DNA from: Phocaeicola sp.
GTDB lineage: Bacteria > Bacteroidota > Bacteroidia > Bacteroidales > Bacteroidaceae
Length of the DNA: 40,560 nucleotides
Reading direction: 5' to 3'
Assembly (NCBI GenBank): GCA_029257865.1
Contig: JARIAN010000015.1
Location: forward strand, 1 to 40,560
In this document: in pieces, positions 1-8,265 of the stretch
Numbering within the stretch: the first letter of the stretch is position 1
Layout: each line of letters starts with the position of its first letter
The notes under the pieces: generated by a model
What the model was told of the DNA's origin: nothing
Database searches by the model: none
Seen by the model: only the letters and a program-made list of their open reading frames with translations
Program-made: the position numbers and the translations under genes

Positions 1-445
1 TAGGTATAGACGCGCAAATATAAGTACTATATGATACATCTTGGCTCCATTTATCTTGCGGATTGCCATTTCCTTTTGCCGGTGTTCGGTATCGAGGGTG
101 ATGGATGAATATATGCCGAGAATGGAACACTACATTGTACTCGCGGGTGTCATTTTCATACACGGCACAGAAATCCACATTATGCAGTCCCTTGGTGCGA
201 AGTTCGGCAGCAAGCTGACTGGAAGTCATGCTCAAGACTTTGTCATTTTCTATCTGCTTCACCTTGACTCTGGCTATCCGGTCTCTGTTTTCTATACTTT
301 CATTTACATTAAACATGTAGCGACTCACATGCAGGCATACACTGAAGCAAAGCAGTGCCAAGCCCAAGCCTAATAAGGCAATCAAGTTCTGCGCCTTGTA
401 TTTCATCAATTGGCGCCAAGCTGTTGTTAAATAATGCTGTATCAT
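1..445 (-). CDS. ABC transporter permease, FtsX/MacB type (N-terminal part, cut by window edge)
   Basis: An open frame without stops runs from an ATG at 445 to the left edge, giving about 148 residues starting MIQHYLTTAWRQLMKYK. This start, followed by a hydrophobic stretch (NLIALLGLGLALLCFSVCL, about residues 20-38) and then a periplasmic-looking segment, is the usual opening of Bacteroidetes MacB/FtsX-like permeases: a short cytoplasmic amphipathic piece, first membrane helix, then a large periplasmic domain. It begins 15 nt after the adaptor gene ends and follows a TolC-like gene in the same direction, so it is probably the inner-membrane permease of that efflux system. The catalytic ATPase would be expected beyond the edge. 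The family call rests on the N-terminal pattern and context only; the FtsX domain itself is not in the window. Confidence 0.75.
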   Translation of the reverse strand, partial: MIQHYLTTAWRQLMKYKAQNLIALLGLGLALLCFSVCLHVSRYMFNVNESIENRDRIARVKVKQIENDKVLSMTSSQLAAELRTKGLHNVDFCAVYENDTREYNVVFHSRHIFIHHPRYRTPAKGNGNPQDKWSQDVSYSTYICASIP

Positions 446-460
446 GAGTTTAGTTGTATT

Positions 461-1711
461 TTATTTTAGAATCAGTTCTTCTGCATTTCCAAAGGTATCA
501 TATCCAGTGGTAATGACCAAATCTCCTGGCTGTAGACCTTCCATCACTTCGTACTGTTTAGGGTTCTGACGACCGATGGTGATAGGTACTTTCACGGCTT
601 TGGTCTTATCGGTATTGACCTTGAAAATCCACTGTCCTCCGGTCTGTTGATAGAAGTTGCCACGAGGCATTACGAGGGCTTTTTCGGCCTGACCAAGTTC
701 AATCTGAACTCGGAAACTCTTACCTACGCGAACATTCTCTGGAATTTCATCGGTAAAGACCAAATCTATATCAAACATGCGGTCCTTTACTTCGGGAACT
801 ACCTTGGTAATCTTCAAGCTAAAGCGCTTGCCTTGGTAAGTCACGGTAGCCGGAAGTCCGGTAGTGATACGGTCGATGTAATATTCGCTAAGTTGCGTAT
901 GAATCTTATAAGCGTCAAGCACTTTTACCTCCGCCATACTCTCGCCTGCCGATACCTGCTGTCCTGGAGTGACACGAACAAAACTCAATTGTCCGTCAAT
1001 AGGGGCTTTCACCACCAAGTTCTCCAAGCGAAAAATAGAACGTTCGTATTTTTTCTGCTCACGAACCAGCTCGTTCCGCAAAAGTTCCTTTCTTATCATA
1101 GTCATTACAGAGTCATGCTGTAAACTCTCCATTTCAAGAGCCGTTTTTTTCAGTTTGAAATCAAATTCGTCTTGAGCCACTTCTAGCTGAGCCTTACTTT
1201 TAATTCCCATCTGATACTCTTCCTTTTCCAGTTCCATTTTTTTCTTCAGACTATTCATTTCATATTGCGACTGAAGCGACTGTTGTTTTAATATCAGTGT
1301 TTTTTGTTCCATTTCTATCTCACGTTCACGGAATGTATATCGTTGTTTTTCCCATTCATCACGCTGATCATCAATGCTACGGTTCAGTTCAGGATTGTCA
1401 AGAACCAACAAAGTATCCCCTTTTTTCACCAACGAACCTTCATCCTTTACAATACGCTGTACACTACCTGCCTCACGGGTATTCACTTTAATGGTAAGAA
1501 TAGGCTGAACCAATCCTTCCACATCTACATATTCCATGAATTTATCATCTTTCACTTCAGCAATCTGAACACGCTCCGTATCTACCCTAAAACGGCTCGG
1601 ACCAAGGCTTAAAACTATTACATAGATAAAAAACACTACAAAAGCACCCCCACACACTATCGTTAAACGGTGACGTATATACCACGGCTTCTTTTCCAAC
1701 TTAATATCCAT
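461..1711 (-). CDS. HlyD/MacA-like periplasmic adaptor (membrane fusion protein)
   Basis: This 416-residue protein has a short basic cytoplasmic start, one membrane anchor (about residues 14-35), and then a biotinyl-lipoyl-like half motif (VQRIVKDEGSLVKKGDTLL, about 83-101). A long Gln/Glu/Lys-rich coiled-coil hairpin follows at about 110-220. The second lipoyl half (VVKAPIDGQLSFVRVTPGQ) and beta-barrel/membrane-proximal domains ending in an EGLQPGDLVITTG motif complete it. That order is standard for adaptors that bridge an inner-membrane transporter to TolC. The gene lies 38 nt after the TolC-like gene and 15 nt before the permease gene, so the three should form one operon and one tripartite pump. 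The exported substrate cannot be told from sequence. Confidence 0.9.
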   Translation of the reverse strand: MDIKLEKKPWYIRHRLTIVCGGAFVVFFIYVIVLSLGPSRFRVDTERVQIAEVKDDKFMEYVDVEGLVQPILTIKVNTREAGSVQRIVKDEGSLVKKGDTLLVLDNPELNRSIDDQRDEWEKQRYTFREREIEMEQKTLILKQQSLQSQYEMNSLKKKMELEKEEYQMGIKSKAQLEVAQDEFDFKLKKTALEMESLQHDSVMTMIRKELLRNELVREQKKYERSIFRLENLVVKAPIDGQLSFVRVTPGQQVSAGESMAEVKVLDAYKIHTQLSEYYIDRITTGLPATVTYQGKRFSLKITKVVPEVKDRMFDIDLVFTDEIPENVRVGKSFRVQIELGQAEKALVMPRGNFYQQTGGQWIFKVNTDKTKAVKVPITIGRQNPKQYEVMEGLQPGDLVITTGYDTFGNAEELILK

Positions 1712-1749
1712 AGTCTAATCAATTTATCAAATATTCACAATAACAATCA

Positions 1750-3222
1750 TCATATTTCTGGAAAATGGTCTTCCAGTTTGCGGTTATTTTCAAAGTCATA
1801 TCCGGTCATACTGCGTAACCCATAATATAAACTCCAATAGGTTTTCAGCGTAAGCATATAGTTGCGCCGGGCAGCATCTTTTTCCGAGATTGCCGAATTT
1901 AAGTCAAGTACCGTTGACTTTCCTAATAGATACAACCGCTTTGCCACTTCATAGCGACGTTCTGCCGTGCGACTGGTTTTTGCAGCTACTGCCACACATT
2001 TGGCCTGAAGGTTAAACTGACGCACCATCTTACTTACATTCAATTCAAAATCCTTCATTCCCTGCTCTACCTGTGTGTCTACCAGGTCAACATTAGAACG
2101 AGCAATGCGTATACGGCCCTTCCCTCTCCCCCAATCCAATATAGGTAATGCAACTGTAACACTGGCATACAATTGATTCATCGGGTCACGATAAACCTGA
2201 TGCAACTCCTTTCCTATCTGAGATAATCCAAAACGCACATATAGATCGGCCTTCAGCCCGGCATCAGCCTTGGCACGTGCCAGTTTATCCCGACTCTCTA
2301 ACCTTCTTCGCTCAAACATTTCCGGCTCCGGACTATTTTCATAAGCATATTCCAAAGCCTTACCCAATGGAATTTCAAACTGAGGCACCCATTCATCAGG
2401 AACTACCCTCAACACTTCTTCATGGCTCAACCCTAAAAAAGAGCGAAAAGCCTGCATCTTATCTTCTACCTCTATCTGGGCATTCATCATGTTTGTCTCT
2501 TCTGTCAGCTTGTTTATTTCCAGCTGCAACATCTCGTTTTCCGTAATAGTTCCTATCCGATAACGTCCTTCGGCATATCTGTACAAAGTATCAGCTGAAG
2601 CATAGTTATAAGAAGCAATGTCTAAATTTGTCTGAGCAGTAGCCAAATTAAAAAACAGGCTACTCGCTTCCGAAGCTACCAGTTCTAAAGTTTCATTATA
2701 TACTTTCTGCGATTCACGAAATCGGACAGGCTCTATCCTGCGGTCCCACTTCAACCCATTATATCCAAACAGCGATTGCTCATAGCCTATCTCTACTGGC
2801 GAAGAGCTATAGGCTCGGGTATCATGTTCAAAATCATCTAAACGCTGCAAATTGGTATTCAAAAAAATACTGCCTCCAGTAAACCAGATATTCTGATTTA
2901 CTTTCAGTCTTACGTCACTGTTCAACTGGTCTTGCTTCAAGAAGAGATTTGTTCCATCTGGCTGCGTAATCTTATTGATAGACTTGGTTAACGATGGAGT
3001 AGCGTTCAATGTCAACGACGGAAAATAATTGGCCTTATAAAACCGATAGTTCCAATAAGCAGCACGATAAGAATGACGGGCCGCCACTGCTTCTGGAGAA
3101 AACTCCTGAGCTATCCGAATGGCATCGGAAAGTGTAAGACTGACCTTTTCTTGTAGCTGTGCCGATAATGCCGACACAGATGTTCCTACAACCCATATAC
3201 TGCACCAAATTTGTTTCATCAT
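1750..3222 (-). CDS. TolC family outer-membrane efflux protein
   Basis: The 490-residue product begins with a signal peptide (hydrophobic core to about residue 21, ending SALSA). It continues with two similar halves rich in alpha-helical heptads, for example LTLSDAIRIAQEFSPEAVAAR near the N-terminus and RTAERRYEVAKRLYLLGKST near the C-terminus. These are the repeated outer-membrane efflux protein (OEP) signatures of TolC-like trimeric channels. It is the first gene of the minus-strand efflux operon. Upstream sits a good sigma-54 -24/-12 element (3310-3326), with a leader of about 77 nt between the expected transcription start and the ATG at 3222. It should provide the outer-membrane exit duct for the adaptor and permease encoded downstream. 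Confidence 0.9.
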   Translation of the reverse strand: MMKQIWCSIWVVGTSVSALSAQLQEKVSLTLSDAIRIAQEFSPEAVAARHSYRAAYWNYRFYKANYFPSLTLNATPSLTKSINKITQPDGTNLFLKQDQLNSDVRLKVNQNIWFTGGSIFLNTNLQRLDDFEHDTRAYSSSPVEIGYEQSLFGYNGLKWDRRIEPVRFRESQKVYNETLELVASEASSLFFNLATAQTNLDIASYNYASADTLYRYAEGRYRIGTITENEMLQLEINKLTEETNMMNAQIEVEDKMQAFRSFLGLSHEEVLRVVPDEWVPQFEIPLGKALEYAYENSPEPEMFERRRLESRDKLARAKADAGLKADLYVRFGLSQIGKELHQVYRDPMNQLYASVTVALPILDWGRGKGRIRIARSNVDLVDTQVEQGMKDFELNVSKMVRQFNLQAKCVAVAAKTSRTAERRYEVAKRLYLLGKSTVLDLNSAISEKDAARRNYMLTLKTYWSLYYGLRSMTGYDFENNRKLEDHFPEI

Positions 3223-3309
3223 ATCGCTTATTCTTTATTCCTTAAATTGATTTCTCCTTTTGACTGTCGTCTCTATTTCTAACTAGATTGAAGAATCCAA
3301 CATTTTTAT

Positions 3310-3326
3310 TACAAAATTCGTGCCAA
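3310..3326 (-). promoter_or_regulatory. Predicted sigma-54 (RpoN) promoter of the efflux operon
   Basis: On the minus strand the sequence reads TTGGCACGAATTTTGTA. It matches the RpoN consensus YTGGCACG-N4-TTGCW except that the -12 GC is GT. The GG and GT are separated by exactly 10 nt, as required. Transcription would begin near 3299, about 77 nt before the tolC-like ATG. The divergent gene encodes a sigma-54 activator, which supports the assignment. Confidence 0.75.
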
Positions 3327-3380
3327 CACAGTAATTCTCTATTTATTAGCAACTTAATAAAGATCCTCCTTAATTACCCC

Positions 3381-3415
3381 GTGCGTTTTCGCACTTTTTA
3401 CGTGCGAAAACGCAC
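3381..3415. promoter_or_regulatory. Paired 14-bp dyads, likely activator (UAS) sites
   Basis: GTGCGTTTTCGCAC (3381-3394) and GTGCGAAAACGCAC (3402-3415) are exact reverse complements, and each is itself a dyad GTGCG-N4-CGCAC. Their centres are 21 bp apart, two helical turns. They lie roughly 90 and 110 bp upstream of the predicted sigma-54 start, the usual range for enhancer sites. They also lie just upstream of the regulator's own -7 element, so autoregulation is possible. Binding by the adjacent regulator is inference. Confidence 0.7.
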
Positions 3416-3438
3416 ATACAACCAAACAAAATAATACG

Positions 3439-3446
3439 TATCTTTG
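3439..3446 (+). promoter_or_regulatory. Bacteroides-type -7 element for the response regulator gene
   Basis: TATCTTTG fits the Bacteroides TAnnTTTG -7 consensus and ends only 5 nt before the ATG at 3452, so the transcript would have almost no leader. No clear -33 TTTG is visible at the usual 19-21 bp spacing; that position is close to the second UAS dyad. Confidence 0.45.
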
Positions 3447-3451
3447 CCGCT

Positions 3452-4810
3452 ATGGAAAAAGAAGGAAAAATATTAATTGTAGACGACAACGAAGATGTTT
3501 TATTTGCATTAAACCTGTTGTTGAAACCACATGTGGAAAAAGTAAAGGTGAGTACTCAGCCTAGCCAAATCACACGCTTCATGAAAGAATTTGAACCGGA
3601 TGTCATCCTGCTCGACATGAACTTCAAACAAGATGCCATCAGCGGGAAAGAAGGATTTGACTGCCTGGAACAAATACTGCAAACAGACAAACAAGCAGTA
3701 GTGATATTCATGACCGCCTATGCCGATACCGACAAAGCCGTGAAAGCCATCAAAGCTGGAGCTACCGACTTTATCTCCAAACCTTGGGAAAAAGAGAAAA
3801 TTCTAGCCACCCTGTCCACAGCTATCAAACTCCGACAGTCACGCCGCGAAATCAACAAACTGAAAAGCCAAATGACAGCCTTGAACGCCACACTAAAAAT
3901 GCCGGTGATAATCGGGCAGTCGCCTGCTATGAAAGAACTGGAAAAAACCATCACCCAACTGGCCGAAATAGATGCCAATATACTTATCTTAGGAGAAAAT
4001 GGCACCGGAAAAGACCTTGTGGCACGCGCTCTCCACTACCATTCGCTACGACAAGACAAACCGTTTGTCACCATTGATTTGGGAAGTATCCCCGAAGCAC
4101 TCTTCGAAGGGGAAATATTCGGTTTCGAAAAAGGGGCTTTCACCGATGCACATCAAGCCAAAGTCGGACGCATGGAAGTGGCTACAGGAGGAACACTCTT
4201 TCTGGACGAGATAGGCAACCTCTCTCTGCCGATGCAAAGCAAACTGCTCACTGCCATTGAAAAGAAACAGATTTCAAGGTTAGGGTCGACCAAGATTACT
4301 CCCATTGACATCCGCCTTATTTGCGCCACCAACTCCCCTATCCATCAGTTGGTAGAGGAAGGACGATTCCGCCAAGACTTGCTTTACCGCATCAATACTA
4401 TCGAAATTCACATTCCGCCTCTTCGAGAACGAGGGGAAGATGTACTATTACTAGCTGAACATTTTATGCAAATCTTTGCTCGAAAATACAAGAAAAGCCC
4501 CAAAGGATTCAGTAAAGAAGCCCGACAGAAACTGATGATGTATTCTTGGCCGGGAAATGTACGCGAACTGCAACATGCCATCGAACGGGCGGTCATCTTG
4601 AGCCACACCCCTCTCTTGAAAGCGGATGACTTCATCCTGACCCCACAACCTGAAAAAAGGATGGAAGAAAACGAGAGCCTCAACTTGCACGAACTGGAGC
4701 AAAATGCCATAGAAAGAGCTATCAGACGCTGCAACGGGAACCTAACTCAAGCGGCCGAACTACTTGGCATCAGCCGATATGCACTATACCGGAAATTAGA
4801 AAAAATATAA
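3452..4810 (+). CDS. Sigma-54-dependent NtrC-type response regulator
   Basis: The 452-residue protein has three parts. The receiver domain (1-120) has acidic pair D11/D12, phosphoacceptor D55, T88 and K110. The AAA+ domain (about 150-390) has Walker A GENGTGKD at 181-188 and Walker B GGTLFLDEI at 246-254. The Fis-type helix-turn-helix is at the C-terminus (about 428-450, ending LYRKLEKI). The sigma-54 contact loop reads GAFTDA (228-233) rather than the classical GAFTGA. A histidine kinase gene follows after 2 nt, so the two form a two-component operon. The divergent efflux operon has a sigma-54 element and paired dyads, making it the likely target. The signal is unknown. Confidence 0.95.
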   Translation: MEKEGKILIVDDNEDVLFALNLLLKPHVEKVKVSTQPSQITRFMKEFEPDVILLDMNFKQDAISGKEGFDCLEQILQTDKQAVVIFMTAYADTDKAVKAIKAGATDFISKPWEKEKILATLSTAIKLRQSRREINKLKSQMTALNATLKMPVIIGQSPAMKELEKTITQLAEIDANILILGENGTGKDLVARALHYHSLRQDKPFVTIDLGSIPEALFEGEIFGFEKGAFTDAHQAKVGRMEVATGGTLFLDEIGNLSLPMQSKLLTAIEKKQISRLGSTKITPIDIRLICATNSPIHQLVEEGRFRQDLLYRINTIEIHIPPLRERGEDVLLLAEHFMQIFARKYKKSPKGFSKEARQKLMMYSWPGNVRELQHAIERAVILSHTPLLKADDFILTPQPEKRMEENESLNLHELEQNAIERAIRRCNGNLTQAAELLGISRYALYRKLEKI

Positions 4811-4812
4811 CC

Positions 4813-6168
4813 ATGAAACACTCTTCACTGCTACATTTGTCCTTCATGCTGCTAGTCTTGACAGGAAGCACCGTCCTTGTCACCTATTACTTTCTACACC
4901 AACAGCACTTTATGATGATCTGTTTCGCCCTGGTCGTCGGGTGGTCGTACATACGTATTGTACAAATCCACCAGCAAAAACAACGTATGCTACTGCAAAT
5001 GTTGAAAGATATCCATGCACACGACTTTTCATCGCACTATTCTTACCACGGGAAATCAAAAACCGAACAGCAAATAACCGAGCTCGTCAACGAGACTATC
5101 CAGAAACTAAAAACCACCTACCTGCAACATGAAGAAGAAAGCGACTACTACAAAACCTTGCTTAATACCATTGATAGCTGCATTCTGGTATGCAATCCGG
5201 AGGGAGAAGTAATCTGGAGCAACCGGTGTGCCGAGACGCAATTATGCGGATATGCCATCCATCATATCAAGGAACTGGAAAAACAGAACCCACAGTTTCC
5301 GGATATATTATCTCATATAAAACCTGGTGAAATCAAGACTATCCGCATCTATAACGATGAAGTGGCCATTGACTGGGCAGTCACAGAAACACGGTACATC
5401 CAAAAGGGCACCCGCTACCGCCTGTTTCACCTGCGCAACATCCGAACTTTACTTGAAAAAAACGAAATGGAAGCTTGGCAGAAACTGGTCAGAGTGTTAA
5501 CACACGAAATTATGAACTCCATCGCACCCATCATCTCGCTGAGCGATACACTTACTGACTACCTCCCTTCGACAGAAACACCACCGGCATATTTCATAGA
5601 AGAACAGGAGCAGCAAGACTACGACATCATCCGGCAAGGATTGGAAACAATCCACCGCCGGAGTAAAGGATTGCTAGGGTTTGTAGAAAACTACCGCAAA
5701 CTAACCCGAATAGGTACACCCGTAATTTCTCCGGTAAAAGTAAGTGTTCTTATGGATACTATACAACGACTTTTCACAAAACTCCCCATCTGCTTTCATA
5801 CCAGACAGACCGACTATACGCTCCTTATCGACAATGCACAGATAGAGCAGGTATTCATCAACCTGCTGAAAAACGCTTACGAATCATGTGAGGACAACGA
5901 TAACCCACAGATTACCATAAGCAGTCACTATGATGAAAGCCGCCGGATTTATCTCATATCCATAACCGACAACGGAAAAGGCATCTTGCCAGAAGTACAA
6001 GACAAAATCTTTGTGCCGTTTTTCACGACCAAAAGAAACGGCTCCGGTATCGGCCTCAGCATCTGCAAACAGATAATGGCACTACATGGAGGCAATATCA
6101 ATGTAGTAAGTATTCCAAACTCAACAACTACCTTTACTCTAAAATTTGTCAATATAAAAGAACATTGA
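4813..6168 (+). CDS. Membrane sensor histidine kinase, NtrB/NtrY-like
   Basis: This 451-residue kinase has two closely spaced N-terminal membrane helices (about 8-28 and 33-51) with almost no periplasmic loop, so it probably senses a membrane or cytoplasmic cue rather than a large periplasmic ligand. A HAMP/linker-like helical stretch and a PAS-like domain (about 110-215, TLLNTIDSCILVCNPEGEV) follow. The H-box is LTHEIMNSIAP with H231 as phosphorylation site. The ATPase domain has an N-box (INLLKNAYES), G1 (DNGKGI) and G2 (GSGIGLSICKQI). It starts 2 nt after the sigma-54 regulator gene and is its obvious cognate partner. No clear strong terminator follows; weak GC-rich pairing (AAAAAGCC with GGCT) is present at about 6170-6200. 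Confidence 0.92.
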   Translation: MKHSSLLHLSFMLLVLTGSTVLVTYYFLHQQHFMMICFALVVGWSYIRIVQIHQQKQRMLLQMLKDIHAHDFSSHYSYHGKSKTEQQITELVNETIQKLKTTYLQHEEESDYYKTLLNTIDSCILVCNPEGEVIWSNRCAETQLCGYAIHHIKELEKQNPQFPDILSHIKPGEIKTIRIYNDEVAIDWAVTETRYIQKGTRYRLFHLRNIRTLLEKNEMEAWQKLVRVLTHEIMNSIAPIISLSDTLTDYLPSTETPPAYFIEEQEQQDYDIIRQGLETIHRRSKGLLGFVENYRKLTRIGTPVISPVKVSVLMDTIQRLFTKLPICFHTRQTDYTLLIDNAQIEQVFINLLKNAYESCEDNDNPQITISSHYDESRRIYLISITDNGKGILPEVQDKIFVPFFTTKRNGSGIGLSICKQIMALHGGNINVVSIPNSTTTFTLKFVNIKEH

Positions 6169-6208
6169 GAAAAAAGCCGAAAAAAGAGATAAAAAGGCTA
6201 CTTTAAAA

Positions 6209-6318
6209 TCGTCGGCATATTTTCAGCAAATCGTCAACATATTTTAGGTGAATCGTCGGCATATTTTTAGCGAAACGTCGGTATATTTCACAGAAAATGC
6301 CGATATATTCTTATAAAA
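6209..6318 (+). repeat. Array of five degenerate 22-bp direct repeats
   Basis: Units start at 6209, 6231, 6253, 6275 and 6297 with an exact 22-bp step. The core TCGTCGGCATATTTT is perfect in units 1 and 3 and is TCGTCAACATATTTT in unit 2. Unit 4 has ACGTCGGTATATTTC and unit 5 ATGCCGATATATTCT; each unit ends in an A-rich tail. A sixth, weaker unit may follow at 6319. There are no spacers, so this is not a CRISPR array. The repeats lie between the histidine kinase and the phosphofructokinase gene, and related sequence occurs near 25028 and 30501. Confidence 0.75.
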
Positions 6319-6459
6319 ATGACAGCATAATTTCAACAGGCAGACCAAAAACCAAAAAGAAACCGTTTTTTCTGCCCTCAGGTTTTCATATTTGCAAAAA
6401 AAAAACGAAATTTGCATCAACTAGTGAATTTATACACCTTTATAAATATAAAAACAACT

Positions 6460-8103
6460 ATGACAAAAAGTGCATTACAAATTGCAAGAGCTGCTTACCA
6501 GCCAAAATTGCCTAAAGCATTGCAGGGCGCTGTAGCAGTAAAAGAAGGAGAAGCTACTCAGTCAGTAGCAGACCAGGAAGCTATCCAGAAACTTTTCCCT
6601 AACACTTACGGCATGCCGCTGATTCAGTTCGTAGAAGGTGCTGACAGCGAACACGCACCAATGAACGTAGGTGTTATCTTGTCTGGTGGTCAGGCTCCAG
6701 GTGGACACAACGTAATCTCTGGTTTGTTTGACGGTATCAAAAAACTGAACCCAGCAAACAAATTATACGGTTTCATCTTAGGTCCTGGTGGCTTGGTAGA
6801 CCACAAATACAAAGAACTGACAGCTGATATCATCGACGAATATCGTAATACAGGTGGTTTCGATATCATCGGTTCTGGACGTACTAAACTGGAAACAGTA
6901 GAACAGTTCGAAAAAGGTTACGAAATCTTGAAAGAATTGGGTATCAAAGCATTGGTTATTATCGGTGGTGACGACTCTAATACTAACGCTTGCGTTTTGG
7001 CTGAATATTATGCAGCTAAAAACTATGGCATCCAGGTAATCGGTTGTCCTAAGACTATCGATGGTGACTTGAAGAACGAAATGATTGAAACCTCTTTCGG
7101 TTTCGATACAGCTTGCAAAACTTATTCAGAAGTTATCGGTAACATCCAGCGCGACTGTAACTCAGCTCGTAAATACTGGCACTTCATCAAATTGATGGGC
7201 CGTTCAGCATCTCACATCGCTTTGGAATGTGCTTTGCAGGTTCAGCCAAACGTATGTATCGTATCTGAAGAAGTAGAAGAAAAGAACATGTCACTTGACG
7301 ACGTAGTTACTTACATCGCTCAGGTAGTAGCTAATCGTGCTGCTGACGGAAACAACTTCGGTACTGTATTGATTCCTGAAGGCTTGATTGAATTCATCCC
7401 TGCTATGAAGAGCTTGATTGCTGAACTGAACGACTTCTTGGCTCACAACGGTGAAGAGTTCAACAACATCAAACGCTCAAAACAGCGTGAATACATCATC
7501 AGCAAATTGTCTGAAGCTAACTCAGCTATCTATGCATCTCTTCCTGAAGGTGTAGCTCGCCAGTTGTCTTTGGACCGCGACCCACACGGAAACGTTCAGG
7601 TTTCTTTGATTGAAACTGAAAAATTGCTGTCTGAAATGGTAGCTACTAAATTGGCTGCTTGGAAAGAAGAAGGAAAATTTGTAGGTAAGTTTGCTGCTCA
7701 GCACCACTTCTTCGGTTACGAAGGACGTTGCGCTGCTCCTTCTAACTTCGATGCAGACTACTGCTACTCTTTGGGTTACACTGCTTCTATGTTGATGGCT
7801 GCCGGCAAGACTGGTTATATGTCTTCTGTACGCAACACTACTGCTCCTGCTGCTGAATGGATTGCAGGTGGTGTGCCTATCACTATGATGATGAACATGG
7901 AACGTCGTCACGGTGAAATGAAGCCGGTTATCCAGAAAGCATTGGTTAAACTGGAAGGTGCTCCTTTCAAAGCTTTCGCTGCACAGCGTGAAACTTGGGC
8001 TAAGGAAACTGCTTACGTTTATCCAGGTCCTATCCAGTACTTCGGTCCTAGCGAAGTATGCGACCAGCCTACCAAGACTTTGCAGTTGGAACAAGGTAAA
8101 TAA
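6460..8103 (+). CDS. pfp: Pyrophosphate-dependent 6-phosphofructokinase
   Basis: This 547-residue cytosolic glycolytic enzyme phosphorylates fructose 6-phosphate with PPi in place of ATP. The long type found in Bacteroidetes and plants is recognisable by GGDDSNTNA (169-177; the second Asp marks PPi rather than ATP use), PKTIDGD (197-203, with the catalytic Asp region) and MGR (246-248, substrate binding). The N-terminal glycine-rich motif is [15 protein letters not shown] chose ATG 6460 because the family starts [13 protein letters not shown]; an in-frame upstream ATG at 6412 adds 16 unlikely residues. Codon use is strongly biased to GGT, GCT, GAA and AAC, unlike its neighbours, as expected for high expression. 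It is monocistronic, with a strong terminator downstream. Confidence 0.95.
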   Translation: MTKSALQIARAAYQPKLPKALQGAVAVKEGEATQSVADQEAIQKLFPNTYGMPLIQFVEGADSEHAPMNVGVILSGGQAPGGHNVISGLFDGIKKLNPANKLYGFILGPGGLVDHKYKELTADIIDEYRNTGGFDIIGSGRTKLETVEQFEKGYEILKELGIKALVIIGGDDSNTNACVLAEYYAAKNYGIQVIGCPKTIDGDLKNEMIETSFGFDTACKTYSEVIGNIQRDCNSARKYWHFIKLMGRSASHIALECALQVQPNVCIVSEEVEEKNMSLDDVVTYIAQVVANRAADGNNFGTVLIPEGLIEFIPAMKSLIAELNDFLAHNGEEFNNIKRSKQREYIISKLSEANSAIYASLPEGVARQLSLDRDPHGNVQVSLIETEKLLSEMVATKLAAWKEEGKFVGKFAAQHHFFGYEGRCAAPSNFDADYCYSLGYTASMLMAAGKTGYMSSVRNTTAPAAEWIAGGVPITMMMNMERRHGEMKPVIQKALVKLEGAPFKAFAAQRETWAKETAYVYPGPIQYFGPSEVCDQPTKTLQLEQGK

Positions 8104-8130
8104 TTCTGTTCTCTGAACTGAAATAAACCC

Positions 8131-8180
8131 AAAAGGCTGTTTTGAAATAATTCTCTTTATTTTGAAACAGCCTTTTACAA
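8131..8180 (+). terminator. Rho-independent terminator after pfp
   Basis: AAAAGGCTGTTT (8131-8142) pairs perfectly with AAACAGCCTTTT (8165-8176) around a 22-nt AT-rich loop that can pair further. It lies 27 nt after the stop codon. The T-rich end of the stem provides the U-tract. Confidence 0.75.
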
Positions 8181-8265
8181 TATAAATGCACCAAATATCT
8201 TCCAGACTCTGTCTTAAGAAAGATATTACTCTATTCTGATTCAAACATATAAAGGACTCTATATC

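Noticed and set aside
41-373. 110-codon plus-strand frame at the left edge
   Set aside because: It is antisense to the stop-free permease frame 445-1, which has a proper start, operon position and membrane helix.
3381-3415. Rho-independent terminator formed by the 14-bp inverted repeat
   Set aside because: Neither strand shows a T-run after the stem, and the element lies between divergent genes where no transcript ends. Paired regulator sites explain it better.
6209-6318. CRISPR array
   Set aside because: Units are contiguous 22-mers that are degenerate and have no unique spacers; no cas genes are nearby.
6297-6515. 72-codon frame overlapping the pfp start
   Set aside because: Lys/Ser-rich translation of the repeat array and the pfp leader in another frame; it ends inside pfp.
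7522-8244. 240-codon frame antisense to pfp
   Set aside because: Mirror of the strongly biased codons of pfp; the product is Ser/Phe/Arg-rich with no recognisable domain.
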